NCBI RefSeq assembly: GCF_027579695.1
Contig: NC_083587.1
Location: 60,914,738 to 60,978,737 of the forward strand
DNA: 64,000 nt
Direction: 5' to 3'
Origin: Neoarius graeffei
Lineage: Eukaryota; Chordata; Actinopteri; Siluriformes; Ariidae
The translations under genes and the position numbers were made by a program. The notes below the pieces were generated by a model. That model did no database searches. It was not told where the DNA came from and worked only from the letters and a program-made list of their open reading frames with translations. Below, piece after piece: positions 46,690 through 58,616 of this stretch; the first letter of the stretch is position 1, and the number at the start of each line of letters is the position of its first letter.

Positions 46690-47105
46690 CTTCATTAGGA
46701 TACACAGAAATGTAGATGGGCCACGAGGCCTGCACCAGACTGACAGAGTCGCCCACAGTGGTAGCACGAATGGCCTGGCCGAGCTGCCACAGAATGTCTG
46801 GCCTCGTGAGCTCTCACATATGATTCTCCTCTCCTAATGAAGTGCCTTGCACAATAAGGTAAGACAAATGATGTCATGCCCCCATCGTATTGTCTCTGTG
46901 GACCTCTAGACCTGATGCCAAGTGGTGCACAAAAGTGCCACAGACCTGACGGGTATGGAAGTTGCCTCACAGTGACAACTGACTTGCTGAGTGATGCTAT
47001 CCATTGGCTATTTGAGTGGCTCTTCCGCATGCCATCTGGTGGTGTGTCATTGACCCTGTTGGGTTCATCTGCCACATTGCACCAAAAAGCGCCCTGCTGC
47101 CAGCA
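46690..47105 (-). pseudogene. LINE ORF C-terminal remnant with zinc-knuckle-like end
   Basis: The 137-aa minus-strand frame ends SCYHCGRLCQSGAGLVAHLHFC. The pattern C..CGR.C.S..GL..H resembles the C2H2-like finger closing many fish and reptile LINE endonuclease-reverse transcriptases. Upstream residues (HSVAARPGHSC) fit only loosely and no RT motif remains. It could instead be a chance match. Confidence 0.4.
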
Positions 47106-48260
47106 CATTATTTGTGATGTACTATTTAACCCATAGCTGGAACCCAGGCAGGTGCTACTACTCTGGGTCAGAGCAGACCTGGGAGCAATGGTGATTAAGG
47201 GATATCTCCACTTTCCCCAATACTCAAGTCTTCCCAGACTTGAGACTCACCACCAGTTGCAGTTTAAAGTCATACCCAGGACTATGAAAAAAAATACGTA
47301 TTAGTATGAGAGCACTAATCTCCTGTAAACCTGAATTAGCAAGCTATGAAGCTACGGTGTGTTTCAATTTCCATACTTTGGTACTTACACTTGCTGTAAA
47401 AGTACGTTTACACTGACAAGTATGGCAACACGCACTCTACTGTTCCCCCTTTTCAACCAACAGGGGACGGGTTCTTGAACCGGTTCCGTTCAGGATTCTT
47501 TGGACCTCTGTGCAAAGCGAACCAGCCCACGTTTTCACCAGTTTTGAGTGGAACCATTGTAATCAAGGATGCATCATGAATGAAGCACGTGGCACAATTC
47601 ACAACAGGAGTACACAGTAGTCGCAAGATGGTGGACGGTACTGATTGCCTCTGAGTTTTGTTCTGTTATTGCAGATATTTGTTTTTGGTCCATTTTTTTT
47701 TTCTGAAGCTGTATCCTTTTCTGTTGCATCCTCCATCACTGCTCTCCACTTCCTCTCTAAATTAATGACATGCCCACTGATGCCATTACAGTCCATGCTG
47801 GAAAAGCCAGCTATATTTTAGTTCCAGCTGGGAGCCAACTTTTCAGGTTCTGGTCCAATTTATTTTAGATCTAAATGCTCCAAAAGGTTCAAAATTTGGT
47901 GTGCGAATAAATCAGAACCCGTTCCCTGTTGGTCGTAAATGGGTATGAGAGTACCAGGATGGCGTCCTGAAAACGATCAGAATCTGACTATTCAGATCAC
48001 TTCTCACCCTGAATAGTCACCATCTTGGTGACGTAAAGGAAGGGTCAGGATCACTGATTTCACTTTTCAGGCTGTTGGAGGAGGGCATGTCGTCGACGCT
48101 GATGGCGACAAAAAAAAAAAAGGCATATATTTTTTGCAGGTGATGCAATAATCACAGTTACAGTAAATGTTGCAATTGTCATTTCCGTAAGTACACAACT
48201 TACAATGTTAGATTTGATACAACACAAACAACCCCGATGAAATTCACGTCCGATGCAAAT
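47106..48260. other. No recognisable gene
   Basis: No supported feature. Confidence 0.5.
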
Positions 48261-48261
48261 A

Positions 48262-49854
48262 CAACCCCGATTCCAAAAAAGTTGGGACAAAGTACAAATT
48301 GTAAATAAAAACGGAATGCAATGATGTGGAAGTTTCAAAATTCCATATTTTATTCAGAATAGAACATAGATGACATATCAAATGTTTAAACTGAGAAAAT
48401 GTATCATTTAAAGAGAAAAATTAGGTGATTTTAAATTTCATGACAACAACACATCTCAAAAAAGTTGGGACAAGGCCATGTTTCCCACTGTGAGACATCC
48501 CCTTTTCTCTTTACAACAGTCTGTAAACGTCTGGGGACTGAGGAGACAAGTTGCTCAAGTTTAGGGATAGGAATGTTAACCCATTCTTGTCTAATGTAGG
48601 ATTCGAGTTGCTCAACTGTCTTAGGTCTTTTTTGTCGTATCTTCCGTTTTATGATGCGCCAAATGTTTTCTATGGGTGAAAGATCTGGACTGCAGGCTGG
48701 CCAGTTCAGTACCCGGACCCTTCTTCTACACAGCCATGATGCTGTAATTGATGCAGTATGTGGTTTGGCATTGTCATGTTGGAAAATGCAAGGTCTTCCC
48801 TGAAAGAGACGTCGTCTGGATGGGAGCATATGTTGCTCTAGAACCTGGATATACCTTTCAGCATTGATGGTGTCTTTCCAGATGTGTAAGCTGCCCATGC
48901 CACACGCACTAATGCAACCCCATACCATCAGAGATGCAGGCTTCTGAACTGAGCGCTGATAACAACTTGGGTCATCCTTCTCCTCTTTAGTCTGAATGAC
49001 ACGGTGTCCCTGATTTCCATAAAGAACTGCAAATTTTGATTCGTCTGACCACAGAACAGTTTTCCACTTTGCCACAGTTCATTTTAAATGAGCCTTGGCC
49101 CAGAGAAGACATCTGCGCTTCTGGATCATGTTTAGATACGGCTTCTTCTTTGAACTATAGAGTTTTAGCTGGCAATGGCGGATGGCACGGTGAATTGTGT
49201 TCACAGATAATGTTCTCTGGAGATATTCCTGAGCCCATTTTGTGATTTCCAATACAGAAGCATGCCTGTATGTGATGCAGTGCCGTCTAAGGGCCCGAAG
49301 ATCACGGGCACCCAGTATGGTTTTCCGGCCTTGACCCTTACGCACAGAGATTCTTCCAGATTCTCTGAATCTTTTGATGATATTATGCACTGTAGATGAT
49401 GATATGTTCAAACTCTTTGCAATTTTACACTGTCGAACTCCTTTCTGATATTGCTCCACTATTTGTCGGCGCAGAATTGGGGGGATTGGTGATCCTCTTC
49501 CCATCTTTACTTCTGAGAGCCGCTGCCACTCCAAGATGCTCTTTTTATACCCAGTCATGTTAATGACCTATTGCCAATTGACCTAATGAGTTGCAATTTG
49601 GTCCTCCAGCTGTTCCTTTTTTGTACCTTTAACTTTTCCAGCCTCTTATTGCCCCTGTCCCAACTTTTTTTTAGATGTGTTGCTGTCATGAAATTTTAAA
49701 TGAGCCAATATTTGGCATGAAATTTCAAAATGTCTCACTTTCGACATTTGATATGTTGTCTATATTCTACTGTGAATACAATATCAGTTTTTGAGATTTG
49801 TAAATTATTGCATTCCATTTTTATTTACAATTTGTACTTTGTCCCAACTTTTTT
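48262..49854 (-). mobile_element. Tc1-like element (family N), copy C
   Basis: Left end CAACCCCGATTCCAAAAAAG after TA (48260-48261). The right end stops at GTCCCAACTTTTTT and lacks the final GGAATCGGGGTTG, being replaced by a TTTTATTAGA-type tract. Such a copy could not be mobilised from that side. Confidence 0.92.
48431..49558 (-). pseudogene. Tc1-like transposase with single internal stop
   Basis: Two abutting frames, 49079-49558 (159 aa, MTGYKK..., MGRGSPIPP at 49505) and 48431-49075, are one gene broken by a single TGA at 49076-49078, where copy A has TGG (Trp, in LKWTVAKWK). Downstream, the Asp of WSDESK, Asp of FQHDNAKPH and Glu of SPDLSPIEN are intact. The usual stop after VSQW is also changed, so the frame runs on for about 14 residues into the non-coding end ([11 protein letters not shown]). 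Apart from these changes the gene is nearly complete. Confidence 0.92.
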
Positions 49855-50571
49855 ATTAGATTTTATTAGATTTGATTAGAATTTGAACCTGATTTTGGAT
49901 GTGATGGTTAGGCAAAGACGTCTTCTGCATCTAAAATGCATAGCATAAGTGATAGAGCATAGGTACCTGTCAAGTCTTGTGATGTACTTGTCGAAAGAAT
50001 TGATCAAACAAGCATTGCTGCAATTAACAACAAGAAACTACGAAGAACACTTAACCTATTCGCTGTACTGCTCTAGAGGATTCACCTAACATTCTTTCCT
50101 CACAAGTATTTAAACGTCAGAGTAATTGTTCCTGTCTCACACTCTCCATACTGATGTTCAGGACTGCTAATCAAGGATAAATGCAAATGTCATTGACTAG
50201 CACTGTAAAGACTCGGCTTTAAACACCGTCAGATTTTCACACTGGTACAACTGAGCGAAACTGAAGATGAAACTCATTGCTTCTTGATTGCGGGGTGGTT
50301 TTTATGGTCAGAAAGGTCGGTCCGTTTGTAAAGCAGCAGCAGCAGAAAAATTCTGAAGCTTAGCTTTTAAAACCCTTTTGGGATTGAGATGTTTTGGCAG
50401 TGAAGGTTTTGCGAATGCTCATGCCAGTTCGAGTAATAAAGAGCAAATTATTTGAAATTCAAAATGACTGAATTCTTTAAATGCTCATTTTGTTGGCTTG
50501 TGCAGTGTAAAGACTGATTGTCGATGTAGAAACATGTCAGAACATTTGCTCTGTGCATGCGTGCATGCGTA

Positions 50572-50572
<1 letters not shown>
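49855..50572. other. No recognisable gene
   Basis: Begins with three imperfect TTTTATTAGA-type repeats at the Tc1 break. The rest is featureless. Confidence 0.5.
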
Positions 50573-50639
<67 letters not shown>

Positions 50640-50717
50640 GAGAAAAGGTTCTCTGTGGGTGGCTGTGAGTCAGCATGGACCTTTTACCCTGAAATCATCC
50701 TGTCTTTACTCTCAGAG

Positions 50718-50749
<32 letters not shown>

Positions 50750-51081
50750 CAAAACAGAGAGAGAGAAAAGCACAGAGAGGGGCTGAGAAAGATAGAAAAA
50801 GTGAGTGAGGGATAGAAAGAGAGTGAAAGTGAAAGAGTAAGACAGAGAGTGACCGAGAGAGAGAGAGAAAGACAGAGAGAGAGAATGTTGAAGAGAGAGA
50901 CAGAGATCATGAGTGATCGAGAGAAAGGGATACAGAAAGATAGATGGAAAGAGAGTGAGACAAAGACAGATGGGCAGAAGGAGACAAAGAGAAAGACACT
51001 TACAAAGGGAGAGAAAAATATACACAGAGACAGACAGAGAAAGAGACAGAGTGTGGGAGACAGAGTGAGACAAAGATAAAC

Positions 51082-51116
<35 letters not shown>

Positions 51117-51460
51117 TGGACAGGAAGAAAGAAAGATGGAGACAGAGAGAGAATGTTGAACAGAGAGTGAGACAGATTGTGAGCGATTGACAGAGAGGGA
51201 TACAGAGAGATAGACAGAAAGAGAATGAGGCAAAGACAGATGGGGAGGAAGACAAAGAGAAAGACAAAGTGAGATAAAAATACACAAAGAGACAAAGTGC
51301 GTGAGACAGAGTGAGAGAAAGATAAACAGAGAGAGAGATGGTGAGAGTGACATAAAGAGGAATAGAGAGAGGGAGAATGACAGAAATGCACAGAATGAGA
51401 GTGAGACAGACAGACAGGCAGACAGACAGACAGACAGAGAGAGCGAGGAGAAAGAATCTC
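50573..51460. repeat. (TG)n and purine-rich (AG)n-derived tract
   Basis: (TG)n at 50574-50600 passes into (AG)n, then nearly 750 bp of plus-strand purine-rich DNA made of GAGA and GACA variants with a duplicated block: 50840-51115 and 51130-51350 share GAATGTTGAA(G/C)AGAGAG, GGGATACAGA(A/G)AGATAGA and AAAGACAGATGGG. The Leu/Ser ORFs on the minus strand are artefacts. Confidence 0.93.
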
Positions 51461-51577
51461 TTGTCTTCCTGCAGTAAAAGCTAATTACTTCTTAAGGGAA
51501 GTGCTGAAGGATAAACAGAGGATCTGGATTGATGCTGCTTGCTGTTGCTGGGCGATTTACTTTACTGTCACTGATAA

Positions 51578-51580
51578 AAG

Positions 51581-51624
<44 letters not shown>
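51578..51624. repeat. (CT)n microsatellite
   Basis: Over 20 CT units, with strand bias opposite to the AG tract 120 bp upstream. Together they form two facing purine/pyrimidine blocks. Confidence 0.95.
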
Positions 51625-51627
<3 letters not shown>

Positions 51628-51677
51628 CACCTCTTGCAGGCTGCGAGCTGGAGTTCCCTCCACTGTCCTTTTGCTGA

Positions 51678-52202
<525 letters not shown>

Positions 52203-54425
52203 TGACTCTATGATCACTCTATGATCATTCTATGATCACTCTATGATCACTCTACGATGACTCTGATGACTATGATCACTCTATAATGAATCTAAGATGA
52301 CTCTATGATGACTCAATGATGACGCTGTGCTCACTCTATGATCACACTGTGATAACTATGATCACTCTATAATGAATCTAAGATGACTGTATGATCACTC
52401 TATGATGACTCTATGATCACTCAATGATGATGCTGTGATCACTCTATGATCACTCTGTGATGACTATGATCACTCTATAATGAATCTAAGATGACTCTAT
52501 GATCACTCAATGATGATGCTGTGATCACTCTATGATCACACTGTGATGACTATGATCACTCTATAATGAATCTAAGATGACTCTATGATCACTCTATGAT
52601 GACTCTATGATCGCTCAATGATGACGCTGTGATCACTCTATGATCACTCTGTGATGACTATGATCACTCTATAATGAATCTAAGATGACTCTATGATCAC
52701 TCAATGATGATGCTGTGATCACTCTATGATCACACTGTGATGACTACGATCACTCTATAATGAATCTAAGATGACTCTATGATCACTCTATGATGACTCT
52801 ATGATCGCTCAATGATGACGCTGTGATCACTCTATGATCACACTGTGATGACTATGATCACTCTATAATGAATCTAAGATGACTCTATGATCACTCAATG
52901 ATGACGCTGTGATCACTCTATGATCACTCTGTGATGACTATGATCACTCTATAATGAATCTAAGATGACTCTATGATCACTCAATGATGATGCTGTGATC
53001 ACTCTATGATCACACTGTGATGACTATGATCACTCTATAATGAATCTAAGATGACTCTATGATCACTCAATGATGACGCTGTGATCACTCTATGATCACT
53101 CTGTGATGACTATGATCACTCAATGATGATGCTGTGATCACTCTATGATCACACTGTGATGACTATGATCACTCTATAATGAATCTAAGATGACTCTATG
53201 ATCACTCTATGATGACGCTGTGATCACTCTATGATCACACTGTGATGACTATGATCACTCTATAATGAATCTAAGATAACTATGATCACTCTATAATGGA
53301 TCTATGATCACTCTATGATGACTCTGTGATCACTCGATGATCACTCCATGATGACTATGATCACTCTATAATGACTCTATGATGACTCTATGATGACTCC
53401 GTGATTACTCTATGATGACTCTGTGATCACTCTATGATCACTTTATGATGACTTTATGGTCACTCTATGATCACTCTATGATCACTCTATGATCGCTCTA
53501 TGATGACTCTGTGATCACTCTATGATGACTCTATGGTCACTCTATGATGACTCTATGATCACTCTATGATCACTCTATGATTGCTCTATGATGACTCTAT
53601 GATCATTCTGTGATGAATCTATGATGACTCTATGATCACTCCATGATGAATCTATGATGACTCTATTATGGCTATATGATGATCACTCTATGATGACTCT
53701 GAGGACTATGATCACTCTATGATGACTCTATGATGACTGATGACTCTATGATCACTCTATGATCACTCCATGATGAATATATGATGACTTTATTATGGCT
53801 ATATGATGATCACTCTATGATGCCTCAATGATCACTCTATGATGACTCTGAGGACTATGATCACTCTATAATGACTATGATCACTCTATGATGACTATGA
53901 TCACTCTATGATGACTCTATGATCACTCTGTGATCACTCTATGATCACTCTGTGATCATGATTACTCTATAATGACTCTCTGATGACTATATGATGATGA
54001 CTCTATGATGACTCTATGATCACTCTATAGTGACTATATGATGACTATATGATCACTATATGATGACTCTATGATCACTCTATGATGAGTCTATGATCAA
54101 TCTATAATGACTATGATGACCGTATGATCACTCTCTGATCACTTTATGATGAGTCTATGATCATGCTATGATTGCTCTATAATGACTCTATGATCACTCT
54201 ATGATGACTCTGATGACTATGATCACTCTATGATGACTCTATGATCACTCTGTGATGACTCTATGATCACGCCGTGATTACTCTATGATGGCTTTATGAT
54301 CACTCTATAATGACTACATGATGACCGTAGAGTGATATACATATATGATCACGCTATGATCACTTGATGATCACTCTAAGGTGACTCTGATGACTCTATG
54401 GTCACTCTATGATGACTATGATGAC
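52203..54425. repeat. 2.2-kb satellite, 11-bp unit with higher-order period
   Basis: Base unit ATGATCACTCT or ATGATGACTCT (11 bp). From about 52330 to 53290 a higher-order unit of about 86 bp (eight sub-units, including ATAATGAATCT, AAGATGACTCT, ATGATGATGCT, ATGATCACACT and a 9-bp GTGATGACT) repeats roughly ten times, sometimes with two extra 11-mers. After 53290 the order becomes irregular. It starts 103 bp after the CSMD exon donor. Confidence 0.95.
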
Positions 54426-56152
54426 ACCATTCCAGCTTATAACGGCACCTTTTCTTCAAGGGTGATGTTCCATGATACATTCCAATATAGCAGCAGCAGC
54501 AGCAGCACAAATACTAGTTATTAATAGTCAAATAGAGTTAGAGAAACTTCTATAACTTCTCTATCTTATTAATACACTTTCTATGAAGGCTGTATGTATG
54601 TATCTATAATTTTTTATGACTTAACATGCTATAATGTATTCATAATGCATTATTAATGCCATTATAATTATTTATCAAAAAGCATTACAATTTGTAGCAC
54701 TGCTTATAATACTTGTTATATTTAAAAAATGCATTAAACAGTAAGTAGTAAGTAAAAAGTAGTAAGTAGTCAGATTAAAAAAAAGAAAGCTCATCCTACT
54801 GTACTAGTCTATCACTTCTTACACCTCTGCTGTGCTGTGCTCTGCACCACTATAACATGAATATGAGTCATGGAAGCGTCGTGTTACACCGACGATCTTA
54901 TTACTGCGAGTTCTTCACCGAGCTCATTTGTTCTCCTGTGTATTTTCTCTAACAATGTCACCCAGCTTCCAATTTGGAAAGTTTCCCACATTTCTCTGTG
55001 CAAGGAAAGGTCACCAGGTGAACACACACTAATGTGGGTGATGTTTGAAACGATAAACCATTCCCGCGCACTAATTGGTTTCATGCTGGGTTAATTTTTG
55101 AGTTGGACCGAGGCGGTTTTCAGAGTCTGTGATGCAACGGCAGGAAGTACGGTACCACCAACATTCTAATCCTTACCCATACCCTCTAATCACATCAATA
55201 ACACCTTTCCCTCTCGCTTCGAACATCATTCAAACGTAGCCGTTTTCAGACTATATTTAACGTGTAGAAGCGCTAATTATGAGCCAGACCTCTGCGGATG
55301 AATATTCAATGTTTACTGAGGTGTAAAATCAGCAGTTGAACCTGCATAATGTATAAAGTGCAGTATCCTTTGAAAGATTTATGCTAGTTGTTTTGCTAAT
55401 ACTTCTTAACAATATCTTTTAGCAGCGCTGCAGTACAAAACACTTGGGGGAAATATAGAGCAAATAAGATTCCTCTCCAAGAATGAAATCATTTGGAAAC
55501 TGAAAAAAAAAAAAAATCAATCCATTCCTGAAAACAGCAGCATTGCGGCAGAAGCAAATTTCCTTCTAATTAGGGACCAATGTAATTACGGTTAAGCCTT
55601 TTACGGCAACAGGACTTTACACCAAGTGTGAGCTGAAAGAGGTCCTGGATGTCCTGTATCACAAGCATTAACAGTCCACTAATGAGGAAGGAAGTCCTGA
55701 AGGGAGAGAAGGTCCTGGCAGTAAATCAGCCTGATCAGATCACTCTGTCCACATGTTGGGGCTGTCAGAAAGTAATCGAGTTTCTTTTGGTGCATGTTTG
55801 TTCGCAAAAAGTAGTCCATTTTGGTAAAATCCAAGGATGTCATCAATCATTATGGTCACAAAATTATTAGCGATTTCATCAAATTTGAAAGTTAGTTTGT
55901 CCAAAATGGCCCTGGTGAGTTTTTATCCCCTGCTGTCTGAAAGGCTGGAAGGGGGATTATGTTGTGGTGATTTCCGTCCGTCCAGCCGTCCATCTCAGGA
56001 AGGGTACTCACCTTCTGAAATCAATTCCTCTCACAATTTCTGGGGGAATTTCATGGAACTTGGCAGGCTTCTTTGTTATATGTCGGTAATACACATATTT
56101 TAATTTCGTTAAATTCGGTTGCATTTTACCAGCCCTCGAGTAACAAAATTAT
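54426..56152. other. No recognisable gene
   Basis: Includes a short (AGC)n at 54490-54505 and AT-rich DNA. No second CUB exon could be recognised here. Confidence 0.55.
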
Positions 56153-56516
56153 CTCATCTCATCTCATTACCGCTAGCCGCTTTATCCTGTTCTACAGGGT
56201 CGCAGGCAAGCTGGAGCCTATCCCAGCTGACTACGGGCGAAAGGTGGGGTACACCCTGGACAAGTCGCCAGGTCATCACAGGGCTGACACATAGACACAG
56301 ACAACCATTCACACCTACAGTCAATTTAGAGTCACCAGTTAACCTAACCTGCATGTCTTTGGACTGTGGGGGAAACCGGAGCACCCGGAGGAAACCCACG
56401 CGGACACGGGGAGAACATGCAAACTCCGCACAGAAAGGCCCTCGCCGGCCACGGGGCTCGAACCCGGACCTTCTTGCTGTGAGGCGACAGCACTAACCAC
56501 TACGCCACCATGCTGA
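56153..56516 (-). mobile_element. V-SINE-type retroposon 9
   Basis: Minus-strand copy, nearly full length; lacks a CACTCACATT repeat unit present in others. Its 5' end is directly joined to a 40-bp plus-strand SINE 3' end at 56517-56555. Confidence 0.9.
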
Positions 56517-56555
56517 CAGGATAAAGCGGCTAGAGATAATGAGATGAGATGAGAT
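56517..56555 (+). repeat. V-SINE 3' end fragment in inverted orientation
   Basis: CAGGATAAAGCGGCTAGAGA followed by the TAATGAGATGAGATGAGAT tail. It is oriented opposite to the adjoining SINE, giving a foldback of about 40 bp across the element. Confidence 0.85.
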
Positions 56556-56562
56556 CATAATA

Positions 56563-56692
56563 ATATCGACTGGCTTTTTTTCATGGTCTATCAGATATAT
56601 TCCATTCAGCTACTCGTCTTTGACTTGTTCAATATCATACTAGTCGAATGGAATATATCTGATGTACCATGGAAAGAAAGTCAGCCAATATT
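56563..56692. mobile_element. Palindromic MITE (family P), copy 3
   Basis: Uninterrupted copy: ATATCGACTGGCTTTTTTTC...GATATATTCCATTCAGCTAC...TCGAATGGAATATATCTGAT...GTCAGCCAATAT. It supplies the empty site for the Tc1 insertion in copy 2. Confidence 0.8.
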
Positions 56693-57129
56693 ATTTAAAT
56701 AGATCTATTTTTATTAGACCTGTACTTATGTGTAGTCATGTAATGATTCATCCGATTCATGATTCAATTCAGTTTGTGACACTGCGTTCATGATTGGATT
56801 TTCCAATAATTTTTATTTCTAAAAATGTACTACGAAAAAAAGTGCAGCATTTTGTTTTCCTTTATTATTTATCAACTTAAATACTCATTTTATGAAATAA
56901 AAAAGGGTAATTTCTTAATAACCAAAAATAATTATTTACTCACATTTGTAAAGTTTGGTATAAAATATAATAGCCTCTTAATGAGAATATTCCCTTTATT
57001 AAAAATGAAAACGATAACAACAAATAGGCCTTTTTTTCTGAATAAACATTTATGAACATTTCTACTCCCTCCTTTTGCTTCTCTTTTCTTTGTCTTTCTT
57101 TAGTCTGTAAAAAGAAAGCTCTGATTTCT

Positions 57130-57502
57130 CATCTCATCTCATTATCTGTAGCCGCTTTATCCTTCTACAGGGTCGCAGGCAAGCTGGAGCCTATCCCAGC
57201 TGACTACGGGCGAAAGGCGGGGTACACCCTGGACAAGTCGCCAGGTCATCACAGGGCTGACACATAGACACAGACAACCATTCACACTCACATTCACACC
57301 TACGGTCAATTTAGAGTCACCAGTTAACCTAACCTGCATGTCTTTGGACTGTGGGGGAAACCGGAGCACCCGGAGGAAACCCACGCGGACACGGGGAGAA
57401 CATGCAAACTCCGCACAGAAAGGCCCTCGCCGGCCACAGGGCTCGAACCCGGACCTTCTTGCTGTGAGGTGACAGCGCTAACCACTACACCACCGTGTCG
57501 CC
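57130..57502 (-). mobile_element. V-SINE-type retroposon 10
   Basis: Minus-strand full-length copy with perfect 12-bp duplication GCTCTGATTTCT at 57118-57129 and 57503-57514. Confidence 0.92.
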
Positions 57503-57837
57503 GCTCTGATTTCTTGTTAAATCTATTTGTACACAATCACAGCAGCTCTTCACTGTTTCAGATCTGGCGTAGGTTTCCTGGTAATGTTGTCCTTCAGGGC
57601 TAAACAGTGAGTTGAGAGACTCTCTTAAGCAACGAACATTGTCTCTGTATGTGGTTTTCCTGAACTCACTCGTGAGAAGGAGTCTAAAGAGCAACAGGAC
57701 AAAGAGCATCTTTGCAGCGCGTGTCCACGATATAGACATTAGTAGTTGCTAAGTCCAGTCTATGAGGTCACATAGCATTCTTTTTTTTTTAAACCAAAAA
57801 ACAATTAAATATAAAGTGTTTAACTAATTTAGTGTAA

Positions 57838-57838
57838 C

Positions 57839-57876
<38 letters not shown>

Positions 57877-57972
57877 TTTTGATCTGTTTCTACCTAAGGA
57901 AGTATATATGAGGTCAATTCAACCTCTTTAGGTAGAGACAGATCAAAACCCAACTCTCTCTCTCACACACAG
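57838..57972. repeat. Hairpin flanked by (GT)n(GA)n and its complement
   Basis: GTGTGTGTGAGAGAGAGAG...GTTTTGATCTGTTTCTACCTAA pairs with TTAGGTAGAGACAGATCAAAAC...CTCTCTCTCTCACACACA. The arms are about 55 nt with few mismatches and a short AT-rich loop. Confidence 0.8.
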
Positions 57973-58132
57973 ATAAGGAAGAGCATTGCTAACTTGGCAT
58001 TGTGGATAAGAGCTGAAATAATCCTGACTGTATATTTGAGTAATAGTGAAATGAGCGAGCACGGGGAACACAATTACTTAATTATTTCGTTTATTATTTA
58101 CTCATTCTTTCGTGTGAACATTTATTCACTGA

Positions 58133-58604
58133 GGGCGGCACGGTGGTGTAGTGGTTAGCGCTGTCGCCTCACAGCAAGAAGGTCCTGGGTTCGAGCCCCG
58201 TGGCCGGCGAGGGCCTTTCTGTGCGGAGTTTGCATGTTCTCCCCGTGTCCGCGTGGGTTTCCTCCGGGTGCTCCGGTTTCCCCCACAGTCCAAAGACATG
58301 CAGGTTAGGTTAACTGGTGACTCTAAATTGACCGTAGGTGTGAATGTGAGTGTGAATGGTTGTCTGTGTCTCTGTGTCAGCCCTGTGATGACCTGGCGAC
58401 TTGTCCAGGGTGTACCCCGCCTTTCACCCGTAGTCAGCTGGGATAGGCTCCAGCTTGCCTGCGACCCTGTAGAAGGATAAAGCGGCTAGAGATAATGAGA
58501 TGAGATGGAACTTCGGTTCTAGATATTTCACGAAATTTTACATTTCCAACTGCTAATTGCAAGAATATTTCAGAGATAATGAGATAAGATGAGATGAGAT
58601 GAGA
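58133..58604 (+). mobile_element. V-SINE-type retroposon 11 with extra 3' segment
   Basis: A normal SINE body ends with GATAATGAGATGAGAT at about 58507. It is followed by about 65 bp of unrelated sequence (GGAACTTCGGTTCTAGATAT...AAGAATATTTCA) and then a second tail, GAGATAATGAGATAAGATG plus (GAGAT)n. The perfect 12-bp duplication TTTATTCACTGA at 58121-58132 and 58605-58616 encloses the whole 472 bp, so both parts inserted together. Confidence 0.9.
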
Positions 58605-58616
58605 TTTATTCACTGA

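Noticed and set aside
50684-51391. 235-aa and 196-aa Leu/Ser-rich ORFs
   Set aside because: Translation of a GAGA/GACA tract read as CTCT. Overlapping frames are open on the same strand and there is no gene context.
52203-54425. CRISPR-like array or coding repeat
   Set aside because: No repeat/spacer alternation. The units are contiguous 11-mers, and stop codons occur in all frames.
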